Origin: Massiliimalia timonensis
Lineage (GTDB): Bacteria > Bacillota > Clostridia > Oscillospirales > Ruminococcaceae
DNA length: 64,000 nt
Reading direction: 5' to 3'
Assembly (NCBI RefSeq): GCF_900186585.1
Contig: NZ_FYDD01000003.1
Location: 124,001-188,000, forward strand
Shown here: positions 17,268 to 26,148 of the stretch, piece by piece
Layout: the number at the start of each line of letters is the position of its first letter
Position numbering within the stretch: the first letter of the stretch is position 1
Position numbers and translations under genes: made by a program
The notes under the pieces: generated by a model
What the model saw: only the letters and a program-made list of their open reading frames with translations
What the model was told of the DNA's origin: nothing
Database searches by the model: none

Positions 17268-19010
17268 ATGCGGAAAACAAAGATCATTTGCACGATGGGG
17301 CCTGCCAATGACGATGAACAGGTATTGCGGAAATTGATGTTGGAGGGAATGGATGCGGCAAGATTTAACTTTTCCCACGCCGACCATGCTTCCCACAAGA
17401 AAAAGTTTGATTTGGTAGTCAAGCTTCGGGAAGAATTAGGACTTCCGATCGCAACGATTTTGGATACCAAAGGGCCGGAGATTCGGATTGGTACCTTTAA
17501 AACCGGCAAAGCGGAACTGAAAAAGGGGAATATCTTTACCCTGACGACCCGCGAAGTACCGGGAGATGAAAACGCGGTCAGCATTACTTATGCCGACCTT
17601 CCTAAGGACATTCAGCCAGGCGCTACCGTACTGCTGGATGACGGCCTGATCGCACTGCAGGTCGTGAACGTGACAGATACCGATATTATCTGCAATGTCC
17701 TGAACAGCGGTGTGATCTCGAACAGCAAAGGGATCAATGTGCCGGGGACCCGGCTGTCCATGCCGTTTGTCAGCGAACGTGACCGTGCAGATATTGAATT
17801 TGGAATCAAGGTGGGGTTTGACTATATCGCAGCCTCCTTTACCAGAAGCGCAGAGGATATTTTAGAGGTCCGGAAGATTTTGGACGAGCACCACTGCCAC
17901 CACATGAATATTATCGCAAAGATCGAAAACGCAGAGGGCGTCAATAATATCGACGAGATCATAAGAGTCACTGACGGAATCATGGTTGCCCGCGGGGACA
18001 TGGGCGTTGAGATCCCGTTGGAAGAGGTCCCGGTTTTACAGAAGAAAATCATTAAAAAGGCATACACTGCTGGTAAGCAGGTTGTAACAGCAACCCAGAT
18101 GCTGGATTCTATGATGAAGAATCCCCGTCCAACTCGTGCCGAAGCCACAGACGTTGCCAATGCGATTTACGACGGAACCAGCGTTATTATGCTGTCCGGG
18201 GAAACCGCGGCCGGCCAGTACCCGGTAGAGGCCTTGCAGACCATGGTTAAGATCGCAGAACGGACGGAACAGGATATTGACTATATCAAACGCCTGAACC
18301 AAATGTCCGGCATACAGAACGTGGATATTACCAACGCGATTTCCCACGCTACCTGTACCACAGCACATGATCTAGGCGCTTCTGCGATCGTAACGGTCAC
18401 CAAATCCGGTAAAACCGCCCGTATGATCTCTAAGTTCCGCCCCAAATACCCGATCATCGGCTGTACCACGCAGGAGGTGGTTTACCGCCAGTTAAACCTT
18501 TCTTGGGGTGTACGCCCGCTGATGGTAGAAGAAAAGAACAGTGCGGACGAGTTGTTTGACCACGCTGTTGATACTGCGGAAAAGGCCGGCTGTTTAAACT
18601 GCGGGGATCTGGTGGTAATTACGGCCGGTGTCCCGCTGGGGATCTCTGGTACCACCAACATGATGAAAGTCCATGTGGTAGGGCATATTTTAATTTCCGG
18701 ACATGGCATTACCCAGCATCAAACCTGTGGACGGCTTTGCGTGTGCAGTACCGAGCAGGAGGCGCTGGAACGCTTTAAGGACGGCGACATTTTGGTGATC
18801 CCATTTACCTCAAATAAGCTGATGCCGATTTTAAAGAACGCGTCGGGCATTATCACAGAAGAGGACGGGACCAATTCCCATGCTGCGATTGCGGGGATGG
18901 CGATGGATATTCCTGTCATAGTAGGCGCTGAGAATGCGACAAAAATTTTAAAAATGAGCGCCGTCGTCAACATGGACGCCAGCAAAGGGACTGTCAGCTG
19001 CACATATTAA
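17268..19010 (+). CDS. pyk: Pyruvate kinase with C-terminal PEP-utilising domain
   Basis: Last step of glycolysis: PEP plus ADP gives pyruvate plus ATP. The 580-residue protein has the TIM barrel (MRKTKIICTMGPA start, VARGDMGVEIP), the alpha/beta domain, and a further ~100-residue PEP-utilisers 'swivelling' domain (GIITEEDGTNSHAAIAG, with the His-containing motif) found in Bacillus and clostridial enzymes. The start at 17268 follows GAAGGAGAGAGA. Its role in the added domain is unsettled in the family. An AlkD-like gene follows 15 bases downstream. Confidence 0.96.
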   Translation: MRKTKIICTMGPANDDEQVLRKLMLEGMDAARFNFSHADHASHKKKFDLVVKLREELGLPIATILDTKGPEIRIGTFKTGKAELKKGNIFTLTTREVPGDENAVSITYADLPKDIQPGATVLLDDGLIALQVVNVTDTDIICNVLNSGVISNSKGINVPGTRLSMPFVSERDRADIEFGIKVGFDYIAASFTRSAEDILEVRKILDEHHCHHMNIIAKIENAEGVNNIDEIIRVTDGIMVARGDMGVEIPLEEVPVLQKKIIKKAYTAGKQVVTATQMLDSMMKNPRPTRAEATDVANAIYDGTSVIMLSGETAAGQYPVEALQTMVKIAERTEQDIDYIKRLNQMSGIQNVDITNAISHATCTTAHDLGASAIVTVTKSGKTARMISKFRPKYPIIGCTTQEVVYRQLNLSWGVRPLMVEEKNSADELFDHAVDTAEKAGCLNCGDLVVITAGVPLGISGTTNMMKVHVVGHILISGHGITQHQTCGRLCVCSTEQEALERFKDGDILVIPFTSNKLMPILKNASGIITEEDGTNSHAAIAGMAMDIPVIVGAENATKILKMSAVVNMDASKGTVSCTY

Positions 19011-19025
19011 GAAAGGAAACGCGCT

Positions 19026-19715
19026 ATGGAAAGATCTTCTTTGCAGCAGAAGCTGGAAGAGCTTGCAGAGCCGGAATACCGGGAATTCAGCCAAAAACTG
19101 GTTCTGGATGGCCTCCCTATGCTTGGAGTGAGGCTGCCAACGCTGCGCGGGCTCGCGAAAGAGTATGTCAAAGGTGATTGGAAAGCGGTGCTGGCTCAGG
19201 GACCGGAAACGGTATTTGAGGAAGTTATGCTCAAAGGGATGCTGATCGGCGCTGTAAAAGTTTCTGCCGAACAGCGGCTGGAACTGATCCGGAAATTTGT
19301 GCCAAAGATCAACAACTGGTCGCTTTGCGACAGCTTTTGCGCCGGGCTTAAATTTACGCAGAACAACCGGGAATTGGTTTGGGGCTTTTTGCAGGATTAT
19401 CTCCATGGCCAGGGGGAATATCCCATCCGGTTCGGGGTCGTGATGCTTTTGGATTATTTTTTGACCGATGAATATATCGGACGGGTATTGCAGGAGCTGG
19501 CCGCAGTCAGACATGAGGGCTATTATGTGAAAATGGCGGTCGCATGGGCGTTGTCCAAGTGTTATGTGAAATTCCCGGAGCAGACTCTGCCCCTGCTTTC
19601 GGCAGAGCATTTAGACCATGAAACATTGAAAAAAGCCTATCAAAAAATCATTGAATCCAGACAGATTTCAAGCGTCCAGCGCGATATGTTTCGTCGCCTG
19701 CGAGGCGCTTTGTAA
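19026..19715 (+). CDS. DNA alkylation repair (AlkD-like HEAT-repeat) protein
   Basis: A 229-residue all-helical protein of the AlkC/AlkD superfamily of HEAT-like DNA glycosylases, which remove bulky or cationic alkylated bases without base flipping. The signatures are GVRLPTLRGLAKEY near residue 38, INNWSLCDSFCAGLK (family WxxxDxxC-like) and YYVKMAVAWALSKCYVKFPE. It follows pyk closely and precedes the GDPD gene by 12 bases, so the three may be co-transcribed. The glycosylase activity is inferred from the family. Confidence 0.85.
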   Translation: MERSSLQQKLEELAEPEYREFSQKLVLDGLPMLGVRLPTLRGLAKEYVKGDWKAVLAQGPETVFEEVMLKGMLIGAVKVSAEQRLELIRKFVPKINNWSLCDSFCAGLKFTQNNRELVWGFLQDYLHGQGEYPIRFGVVMLLDYFLTDEYIGRVLQELAAVRHEGYYVKMAVAWALSKCYVKFPEQTLPLLSAEHLDHETLKKAYQKIIESRQISSVQRDMFRRLRGAL

Positions 19716-19727
19716 GGGGGAAACTTT

Positions 19728-20447
19728 ATGATCACTGTTTCAAATGTTCACAAAAAGGCGCAGATGATCGCCCATAGGGGATTAAGCTCAGCAGAGCCGG
19801 AAAACACGCTTCCGGCATTTATTGCCGCAGGGAACCGCAGTTATTTTGGGATAGAAACAGATGTGCATAAAACCGTAGATGGGTTTTATGTTGTGACCCA
19901 TGATGACACCACAAAGCGGGTGGCAAATCAAGAATTGGAGGTAGCACGGTCCACTTTTGCACAGTTGAGGGAACTGCCGCTAAAGGACTTGAATGGCAAG
20001 ACGGGCAGGATCGACCTGCGCATTCCAACCCTAGATGAATATTTGGATGTTTGCAGACGGTATGGAAAGGTTGGCGTGCTGGAACTAAAGAATGAATATC
20101 CTGTCCAAGATATTCGGGAGATCCTTCAAATCGTAAAGAAGCATTACGCTTTGGAGAATATGGTGTTTATCTCTTTTGTTTGGGAAAACCTTGTCTGCCT
20201 GCAACGGGAGGAGCCATCTGCCACAGCACAGTTTTTAACGGAACAATGGGAGGATACCTTGCCCGAAAAACTGCGCAGGCATCGCTTTGGGCTGGACATC
20301 AACTATCGCGTTTTGACAGAAGAACGGGTAAAGGCGGTAAAAGAAAAGGGGATCACCCTAAACGTATGGACTTGTGATGATCCGGGGGCAGCAAAACAGC
20401 TTATCTCTTGGGGGGTAGATCAAATTACCAGCAACCGGTTGGAGTAA
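19728..20447 (+). CDS. Glycerophosphodiester phosphodiesterase
   Basis: A cytoplasmic GDPD-family enzyme (239 residues, no signal peptide) that hydrolyses deacylated phospholipids to glycerol-3-phosphate and alcohol. The metal and catalytic motifs are IAHRGLSSAEPENTLPAF, GIETDVHKTVDG and VTHDDTTKRV, with ELKNEY and the late WTCDDP segment completing the barrel. AAGGGGGAAAC precedes the ATG. It resembles UgpQ-type enzymes. A terminator closes the pyk-AlkD-GDPD unit. Confidence 0.9.
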   Translation: MITVSNVHKKAQMIAHRGLSSAEPENTLPAFIAAGNRSYFGIETDVHKTVDGFYVVTHDDTTKRVANQELEVARSTFAQLRELPLKDLNGKTGRIDLRIPTLDEYLDVCRRYGKVGVLELKNEYPVQDIREILQIVKKHYALENMVFISFVWENLVCLQREEPSATAQFLTEQWEDTLPEKLRRHRFGLDINYRVLTEERVKAVKEKGITLNVWTCDDPGAAKQLISWGVDQITSNRLE

Positions 20448-20448
20448 A

Positions 20449-20481
20449 AGGGCGGCGGAACAATTTCCGCCGCCCTTTTTG
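20449..20481 (+). terminator. Terminator after GDPD gene
   Basis: The stem GGGCGGCGGAA/TTCCGCCGCCC is followed by TTTTT. Confidence 0.9.
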
Positions 20482-20574
20482 GGCAAAGCAGGCTTTTCAT
20501 TTGTGATAATGATGCAATAATATTCATTATAATTGTATAATTATCCGAAATTTATGAAATAAATTCAATTTTTG

Positions 20575-20602
20575 TTGCATAAATATTCTTTTGGTGTATA
20601 AT
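20575..20602 (+). promoter_or_regulatory. Sigma-A-type promoter for the mini MGS-like gene
   Basis: TTGCAT (20575-20580), 16 bases, a perfect TATAAT (20597-20602), in an AT-rich 200-base gap that otherwise shows nothing. Confidence 0.65.
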
Positions 20603-20649
20603 ATAGATAACAGAAACAATCAAACCCAATAAGTAAAGGAGTGTCGGAT

Positions 20650-20838
20650 ATGAATAAAAAAGCATTGTTGTTAGGAAACCAATACAACTCTTTGGAAATT
20701 GCAGAACAGTTGATGGAACAAGGATATGATCTGTATGCCGATGGGGAAACGGCACTCTATTTAAACCAGAATATGATCCCGACCAGTGCTTTTTGGAACA
20801 AGGGGCTTTTTCAATTTGATTTTGTTGTTCAAAGCTGA
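20650..20838 (+). CDS. 62-residue MGS-like mini protein, unknown function
   Basis: A monocistronic small gene with its own promoter, AAAGGAG site and terminator. The protein (ALLLGNQYNSLEIAEQLMEQ, then GYDLYADGETALYLNQN) resembles by eye the N-terminal half of a methylglyoxal-synthase-like domain (..D...A..L...G..L.AT.GTA..L), as in MgsA, PurH and the CarB C-terminus. At 62 residues it is about half a domain and lacks catalytic residues I can identify. It could be a ligand-binding or regulatory peptide; that is an inference. Confidence 0.6.
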   Translation: MNKKALLLGNQYNSLEIAEQLMEQGYDLYADGETALYLNQNMIPTSAFWNKGLFQFDFVVQS

Positions 20839-20839
20839 T

Positions 20840-20876
20840 AAAAAGCGGAGCCTTATTTTAGGCTCCGCTTTTTTTG
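20840..20876 (+). terminator. Terminator after the mini MGS-like gene
   Basis: The stem AAAAGCGGAGCCT/AGGCTCCGCTTTT is followed by a T run. The same 12-mer arm AAAGCGGAGCCT recurs in the large hairpin at 41849-41904. Confidence 0.9.
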
Positions 20877-20929
20877 CTTGATTCCGAGCCTTGATTTCGC
20901 TATACTGGAGGGTAGAAAGAGGTGTCGCG

Positions 20930-22876
20930 ATGAATCAGACCGTTGGAATTTTAGCGCATGTGGATGCGGGAAAAACTACAGTTGCAGAACAGATCCTGTA
21001 CCATACCGGCAGTATCCGGAAACGGGGGCGGGTAGACCATCAGGATACGTTTCTGGATACACATCAAATTGAAAAACAGCGCGGCATTACTATTTTTTCC
21101 GGACAGGCTGTATTTACGCTGGGCGGGAAGACTTATTGCATGCTGGATACCCCGGGGCATGTAGATTTTTCTGCAGAGATGGAACGCGCGGTCGGGGTAA
21201 TGGATTGCGCGGTCCTTGTGATCAGCTGTGTGGAGGGAATCCAGGGGCATACAGAAACCGTTTGGCGGCTGTTAAAGCATCACCGCGTTCCGGTTTTCCT
21301 GTTTTTGAATAAAACGGACCGCGCTGGGGCGGACCCAAAGCGGGTGATGGAAGAGGTCCACAGCCGGTTTAGCGGAGATGCTTTGTGGTGCGGGGATTCA
21401 AAGCCGGGGCTTTTGTCTCAGGAGCTGGCGGAGCGGGTCGCGGAACGGGATGACGAGTTGTTAGAAGTTTATTTGGAAGAGGGATACCAGCCAAAGCTGT
21501 GGGATGACAAAATGGTGCAGATGGTACAGCAGCGGAGGATATTCCCATGCTTTTGCGGCTCCGCTTTGCAGGATGAGGGGATCGACGCCTTGCTGCTGGG
21601 ACTGGAAAAATGGACCGCACCTCAGAGCGACGATACGGGGGCGCTTTGCGCCGATGTGTACCGGGTGCGGTACGATGAAAAAAGGGTCCGCAGGACCTAT
21701 TTAAAGATACAAAGCGGCACGCTGCGGGTCAAGGAGGAAATTGCGGTCAGTGCGGTCGAGGGAGAGGTGCAAAAGATCAATGAGCTTTACCTCTGCCATG
21801 GGGAAAAGCTCCAGCCGGTGTCAGAGGTGAAAGCCGGGATGCTCTGCATGGTGACCGGGCTGGAAGTCCCCTGTGGAAGCCGGATCGGCAGTGATTTTTC
21901 AAAGGCGGGCTATGAACTGCGCCCCCTTTTGAGCGCCCAGGTGCTGTTTGATTCCCAGAAATGGCATCCGCACGAGGTGCTGAACCAGTTGAAGCTGCTG
22001 GAGGCAGAGGACCCAATGCTTCAAGTGGCCTGGGATGAAACGCTTCAGCAAATCAGCCTGCGGGTGATGGGCGAGATCCAGCTGGAAATTTTAAAGGGTG
22101 TGATCTTAGATCGGTTTGGGCTGGAAGTAACATTTGGGGATTGCCGGATCTTGTATTTGGAAACATTAAAAGAGCCGGTGATCGGCAGGGGGCATTTTGA
22201 ACCGCTTCGGCATTACGCAGAGGTGCACCTGCGGCTGTCACCGGCGCCCAGAGGAACTGGAGTCACCTTTGATTCGGAGTGTTCTCTTGATGTTTTGGAC
22301 AACAATTTTCAAAACCTGATCCGTACCCACGTTCTGGAACGCGTCCACAAAGGCGTGCTGACAGGGGCTCCGGTCGCGGACCTGAAAATCACCCTTTTGA
22401 CCGGCAGGGCGCACAATAAGCATACCGAAGGCGGGGATTTCCGGCAGGCCACTTACCGTGCGGTGCGGCAGGGACTGATGAAAGGACGCTCTGTTGTGCT
22501 GGAACCATATTATCGTTTTCGGATCGACGTCCCGAACGAGTATTTGGGCCGGGTGCTGTCTGATATACAGCGCCTTTACGGGACCTTTGAACCGCCGCAG
22601 ACGGACGGAGATCACAGCCTTTTAACCGGCCGCGCGCCGGCTGCCACTTTCCGTAATTACCAAAGGGAGCTGGTCTCCTTTACCGCCGGACGGGGCAGTT
22701 TAAGCCTGGCCTTTGACGGCTATGAACCCTGCCACAATGAACAGGAAGTGATTGCTCAGGCAGGATACGAGGCGGAACGGGATGTAGAGAATCCTGCGGA
22801 TTCGGTGTTCTGTTCCCATGGAGCGGGCCTTCCGGTCAAATGGCAGGAATCAGACCAATTTATGCATTGCAAATAA
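20930..22876 (+). CDS. TetM-like ribosomal-protection translational GTPase
   Basis: A 648-residue EF-G-like GTPase of the TetM/TetO/TetW-OtrA group. It has G1 AHVDAGKT, G2 QRGIT, G3 DTPGHVDF and G4 NKTD, then domains II-V with RAHNKHTEGGDFRQATYRAV and the domain-IV/V RPP-like C-terminus. TetM starts with IGVLAHVDAGKTT, closely similar. The start at 20930 follows GAAAGAGG. The N-terminal sequence is clearly diverged from classical Tet proteins, and no mobile genes or leader attenuator are nearby, so tetracycline resistance is not assured; it may be a chromosomal translation-rescue factor. Confidence 0.8.
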   Translation: MNQTVGILAHVDAGKTTVAEQILYHTGSIRKRGRVDHQDTFLDTHQIEKQRGITIFSGQAVFTLGGKTYCMLDTPGHVDFSAEMERAVGVMDCAVLVISCVEGIQGHTETVWRLLKHHRVPVFLFLNKTDRAGADPKRVMEEVHSRFSGDALWCGDSKPGLLSQELAERVAERDDELLEVYLEEGYQPKLWDDKMVQMVQQRRIFPCFCGSALQDEGIDALLLGLEKWTAPQSDDTGALCADVYRVRYDEKRVRRTYLKIQSGTLRVKEEIAVSAVEGEVQKINELYLCHGEKLQPVSEVKAGMLCMVTGLEVPCGSRIGSDFSKAGYELRPLLSAQVLFDSQKWHPHEVLNQLKLLEAEDPMLQVAWDETLQQISLRVMGEIQLEILKGVILDRFGLEVTFGDCRILYLETLKEPVIGRGHFEPLRHYAEVHLRLSPAPRGTGVTFDSECSLDVLDNNFQNLIRTHVLERVHKGVLTGAPVADLKITLLTGRAHNKHTEGGDFRQATYRAVRQGLMKGRSVVLEPYYRFRIDVPNEYLGRVLSDIQRLYGTFEPPQTDGDHSLLTGRAPAATFRNYQRELVSFTAGRGSLSLAFDGYEPCHNEQEVIAQAGYEAERDVENPADSVFCSHGAGLPVKWQESDQFMHCK

Positions 22877-22888
22877 GGGGTAAATGTG

Positions 22889-23404
22889 ATGGAACTATTA
22901 GATTTGATGAGAAAACGCCAAAGCTGCCGGGATTTTTCAGACCGGCCTGTGAGAAAAGAAGAGTTGTTTCAGTGTGTGGAGGCGGCAAGGATCGCTCCGT
23001 CGGGGCAAAACCACCAGCCGTGGAAATTTGTGATCGTTCACCGTAAAGATCTGTGCAGGCAGGTGGCAAAGATCGCACAGCAGTATGGGGAATTTAATCG
23101 TTTCTGTGAGCCATGTCCAGCCTTTGTGGTAGTTCAAAAGCGGTACCTGCCGGGCGACAGGGATATTGAACTGGACCTAGGGCTTTGTGTAATGCAGCTG
23201 TGCCTAGAGGCAGAGGCATTAGGCCTTTCCACCTGTATGATCGGCTCCTTTGGGGCGGAACAGCTTAGTGACCTGCTTGAGCTTTCTCCGCAGGAACCGC
23301 CGCGTTTGCTGGTTGCAGTTGGATATGCGGCGGATGAAACGCACAGGGAAAAGACGCGTTTGCCCTATGAAGAGGTCGTGACTTATCTTGGGGAAGAATC
23401 ATAA
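22889..23404 (+). CDS. FMN nitroreductase family protein
   Basis: A 171-residue FMN-dependent nitroreductase/oxidoreductase. Family marks are the N-terminal RKRQSCRDFSDRPV, the flavin-binding APSGQNHQPWKFVIV, and the C-terminal GYAADETHREKTRLPYEEVV. The substrate is unknown. The ATG at 22889 is preferred over the GTG three bases earlier; AAGGGG lies upstream. It follows the TetM-like gene by 12 bases and ends before a terminator. Confidence 0.88.
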   Translation: MELLDLMRKRQSCRDFSDRPVRKEELFQCVEAARIAPSGQNHQPWKFVIVHRKDLCRQVAKIAQQYGEFNRFCEPCPAFVVVQKRYLPGDRDIELDLGLCVMQLCLEAEALGLSTCMIGSFGAEQLSDLLELSPQEPPRLLVAVGYAADETHREKTRLPYEEVVTYLGEES

Positions 23405-23408
23405 ACAG

Positions 23409-23445
23409 TAAAAAAGACAGATAGAATTTCTATCTGTCTTTTTCC
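23409..23445 (+). terminator. Terminator after nitroreductase gene
   Basis: The stem AAAAAGACAGATAGAA/TTCTATCTGTCTTTTT is a palindrome with no long loop, followed by a T run. Confidence 0.88.
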
Positions 23446-23501
23446 ATGAATATCCTTTTTCCGGGCGGGGATACTAAGAAAAAAGAAAAGGGAGTGCAGA
23501 T

Positions 23502-23930
23502 ATGGACGAAACAACACAGCTTTACCAGTTTATTTATGAAAACGCAACTATGGGGAAAGATACCGTAAAACATTTGTTGACAGTGACGGAAGAAAAGGAG
23601 ATGGAAACGCTTTTAACAGACCAACTGTCAGAATACAGTGATATCAGTGAAAAAGCCAGAAAAGCATTGGAACAGCGAAAGGTGGAGGCACAAAAAATTG
23701 GACCGTTGACCAAGATGTCAACAGATCTGATGATCAATTTCAATTTGATCAAGGATCGTTCCGCTTCTCATATGGCTGAGATGATGACACAGGGAAGCAC
23801 GATGGGGATCGTAGAAATCACCAAACAACTGAAGGACCTTCCCAATGCAGATGATTCAGCGAAGCGGCTGGGCAACAAGCTTTTAAAAATGGAAGAACAC
23901 AATATCGACCAGTTAAAAGCATATCTGTAA
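23502..23930 (+). CDS. Conserved helical protein of unknown function
   Basis: A 142-residue, highly charged, probably all-helical protein (MDETTQLYQFIYENATMGKD start; later DLMINFNLIKDRSASHMAEM and KMEEHNIDQLKAYL). The helix-pair arrangement with HMAEMMTQG and EEHN is reminiscent of ferritin-like or DUF2383-type bundles, but I cannot identify iron ligands. It is monocistronic, with GGGAG 9 bases upstream and a strong terminator after the stop. No function is assigned. Confidence 0.7.
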   Translation: MDETTQLYQFIYENATMGKDTVKHLLTVTEEKEMETLLTDQLSEYSDISEKARKALEQRKVEAQKIGPLTKMSTDLMINFNLIKDRSASHMAEMMTQGSTMGIVEITKQLKDLPNADDSAKRLGNKLLKMEEHNIDQLKAYL

Positions 23931-23970
23931 AACAGAAAGAGGAGCTTTTTAAAGCTCCTCTTTCTGTTTT
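23930..23970. terminator. Bidirectional terminator between convergent genes
   Basis: The long stem AACAGAAAGAGGAGCTTT/AAAGCTCCTCTTTCTGTT is flanked by A and T runs and serves both the helical-protein gene and the rhamnose operon. Confidence 0.9.
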
Positions 23971-23971
23971 G

Positions 23972-24790
23972 TTATCTGGGATCTAAAAATCCGGCGCGCG
24001 GCGTGTTGCCGAAAGCGTCTGCGATCTCCCAAAGGTTTTCGTCGGTAATGGTTTGCAAAACCGGAAGATGCGCGATCTTCATATAAATTTCCGCGGCTTT
24101 TTCCACGGTTTCGATCAGCCCGAATGTTTCGTCAATATCGCGCCCCGTGCCGAAAATCCCGTGCTGGGCCCAAACAACAAGCCGGAATTCTTTCATTTTG
24201 TCGGCGGTCACACGGCCGATTTCGTCGTTCCCGCAAAGCATCCAGGGAAGAACGGAAACACCGTCTGGGAAAACGACCATACATTCTGTACACATTCTCC
24301 ACAGGGTACGGGTAAACTCCCGTTCTGACAGATCATGCACAAAGGTCATGGCAATGATGTTGGTGGGGTGGGTATGTAATACGACCCTATGAAGAGGATC
24401 TACCCTTAACCGTTCGATATGGGTCATAAAGTGGGCGGGAAGCTCGCTGGTAGGCCGCCCGCCGTCAGCGTAGCCCCAGATCAGGTCAATGCCTGCGCCG
24501 TCCTCCCGTACACGCACTAGGCCAAGATTGTTTTCCGGGTCATCATACACGTTTTTAAAATACTTTCCGGTCCCTGTTACCAGAAACAGTTTTCCGGCAA
24601 GCTCCCTGCCGTCAAAATCCATGGAGATGGTACGAATCGTCCTGGAAAGGTCAAAGTATTGTTCCGCCTCTTCCTGCGGAATGATACAGCTGATATTTCC
24701 ACCGTTTCTTTCATCCCAGCCAAGCCGGTACAGGTTTTGCGCCAAAAGCCGGATCTCGCGGACTAAAGGCGATTCTGCAAAGTTTGTCAT
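23972..24790 (-). CDS. rhaD: Rhamnulose-1-phosphate aldolase
   Basis: It cleaves L-rhamnulose-1-phosphate to DHAP and L-lactaldehyde. The class II aldolase/adducin fold shows RLGWDERNGGNIS near the N-terminus, the zinc-binding HTHPTNIIAMT and AQHGIFGTG (third His); the length of 272 residues matches E. coli RhaD (274). I start at the ATG at 24790; a GTG four codons upstream is possible. It is the last gene of rhaB-rhaA-rhaD, 107 bases after rhaA; that gap holds the inverted repeat CCCCG/CGGGG. Confidence 0.93.
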   Translation of the reverse strand: MTNFAESPLVREIRLLAQNLYRLGWDERNGGNISCIIPQEEAEQYFDLSRTIRTISMDFDGRELAGKLFLVTGTGKYFKNVYDDPENNLGLVRVREDGAGIDLIWGYADGGRPTSELPAHFMTHIERLRVDPLHRVVLHTHPTNIIAMTFVHDLSEREFTRTLWRMCTECMVVFPDGVSVLPWMLCGNDEIGRVTADKMKEFRLVVWAQHGIFGTGRDIDETFGLIETVEKAAEIYMKIAHLPVLQTITDENLWEIADAFGNTPRAGFLDPR

Positions 24791-24897
24791 ATCAATCACC
24801 AAGCCTTGTTCAAAAGGCTTCCTTTCTGTTCTTTATCTGTTTTTTCGGGTGTAAGTGAAGTACCCCGGTATCATAAGCGGGGGTTATACCCTTTTGG

Positions 24898-26148
24898 CTA
24901 ACGCTGTGAAAGGATGGTTTCCTCATAGCGGCGGATCTCATCCAGCCAGTCGGCGCCCACCGGAACGCCCATTTGTTCGCAGTAGTGGTCCCATACGATG
25001 CCAAACGGATAGGTCTTGTATTCTTCAGTTAAGGCAAGGCGGGAAGTATAATCCCCGGATAGCTCGATTTCTTTGAGCTTCTGGGTCGGCTCCAGCATGG
25101 CGCGGAGCAGGGCTTTTAATAGGTTGCGGGTACCGATGACCCACGCCGCGACCCGGTTGATGCTCGCGTCAAAGAAGTCCAAGCCAATGTGGGTGCGGTC
25201 TAAGAACCCTCCGCGCACCAACGATTGCGCGATCGCGTTTAACTCGTCGTCAAAAGCGACCACATGGTCGGAATCCCACCGTACCGGACGGCTGACATGC
25301 AGCAGTAATTCCTTGGTATATAGCAAGACAGAGGGAATCTTATCAGAGATCACTTCCGTGGGGTGGAAATGCCCGGCATCCAAGCAATAGGCCTTGTCGC
25401 GCGATACGGCATATCCTAGGCAGAATTCGTTGGAACCCACGGTATAGCTTTCCGCGCCGATTCCAAAAACCTTGCTTTCAATGGCGTCCAGATTGTAAGC
25501 CGGGTCCATTGGCTCGCTGAATACCTCATCCAGCGCAGTCATCATACGATGGCGGGGCGCCTCCCGGTCAACGGGGATGTCCTTGTATCCATCAGGGAAC
25601 CAGTAATTTGTCACACATTTTTGTCCTAGTTCCCGGCCAAAATAATCGCCGATCTTCCGACTGCGTTTGCAGTGCTCGATCCAGAACTGGCGAACAGCAT
25701 CATCTGCGCTGGAGATGGTAAATCCGCTGTCAGCCATGGGGTGTGAGAAACAGGTCGGATTAAAATCCAGCCCCAGCCCTTTTTCTTTTGCCCAGTCTAC
25801 CCAACTGGCGAAATGGCGCGGCTCCAGTTCATTCAGGTCTACTTTTTCATTAGTGTCCGCATAGATAGCGTGGAGGTTAAATTTATGTGTTCCGGGGATA
25901 CAGGAAAGCGCCTTTTCAAAGTCCTGCCGCAGCTGGGCAACGGTGCAAGCGCGCCCGGGATAGTTCCCTGTGACCTGGATACCGCCGGTCAGCGCATTGT
26001 CCTGAAACAGGAAGCCGGCAATATCATCCCCCTGCCAGCAGTGGATGGATACTTTGATTTGCTTTAAACGTTCCAGAACAGCGTCGGTATCCACACCGAT
26101 TTTGGCGTACTGTTCTTTTGCGATCTGATAAGCTGCTTGTGTTGACAT
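24898..26148 (-). CDS. rhaA: L-rhamnose isomerase
   Basis: It converts L-rhamnose to L-rhamnulose with Mn2+. The 416-residue protein starts at the ATG at 26148 and shows the family stretch [32 protein letters not shown] and the [16 protein letters not shown] metal site. The stop of rhaB and this ATG overlap (TAATG), so translation is coupled. The length is right for RhaA (~419). Confidence 0.95.
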   Translation of the reverse strand: MSTQAAYQIAKEQYAKIGVDTDAVLERLKQIKVSIHCWQGDDIAGFLFQDNALTGGIQVTGNYPGRACTVAQLRQDFEKALSCIPGTHKFNLHAIYADTNEKVDLNELEPRHFASWVDWAKEKGLGLDFNPTCFSHPMADSGFTISSADDAVRQFWIEHCKRSRKIGDYFGRELGQKCVTNYWFPDGYKDIPVDREAPRHRMMTALDEVFSEPMDPAYNLDAIESKVFGIGAESYTVGSNEFCLGYAVSRDKAYCLDAGHFHPTEVISDKIPSVLLYTKELLLHVSRPVRWDSDHVVAFDDELNAIAQSLVRGGFLDRTHIGLDFFDASINRVAAWVIGTRNLLKALLRAMLEPTQKLKEIELSGDYTSRLALTEEYKTYPFGIVWDHYCEQMGVPVGADWLDEIRRYEETILSQR

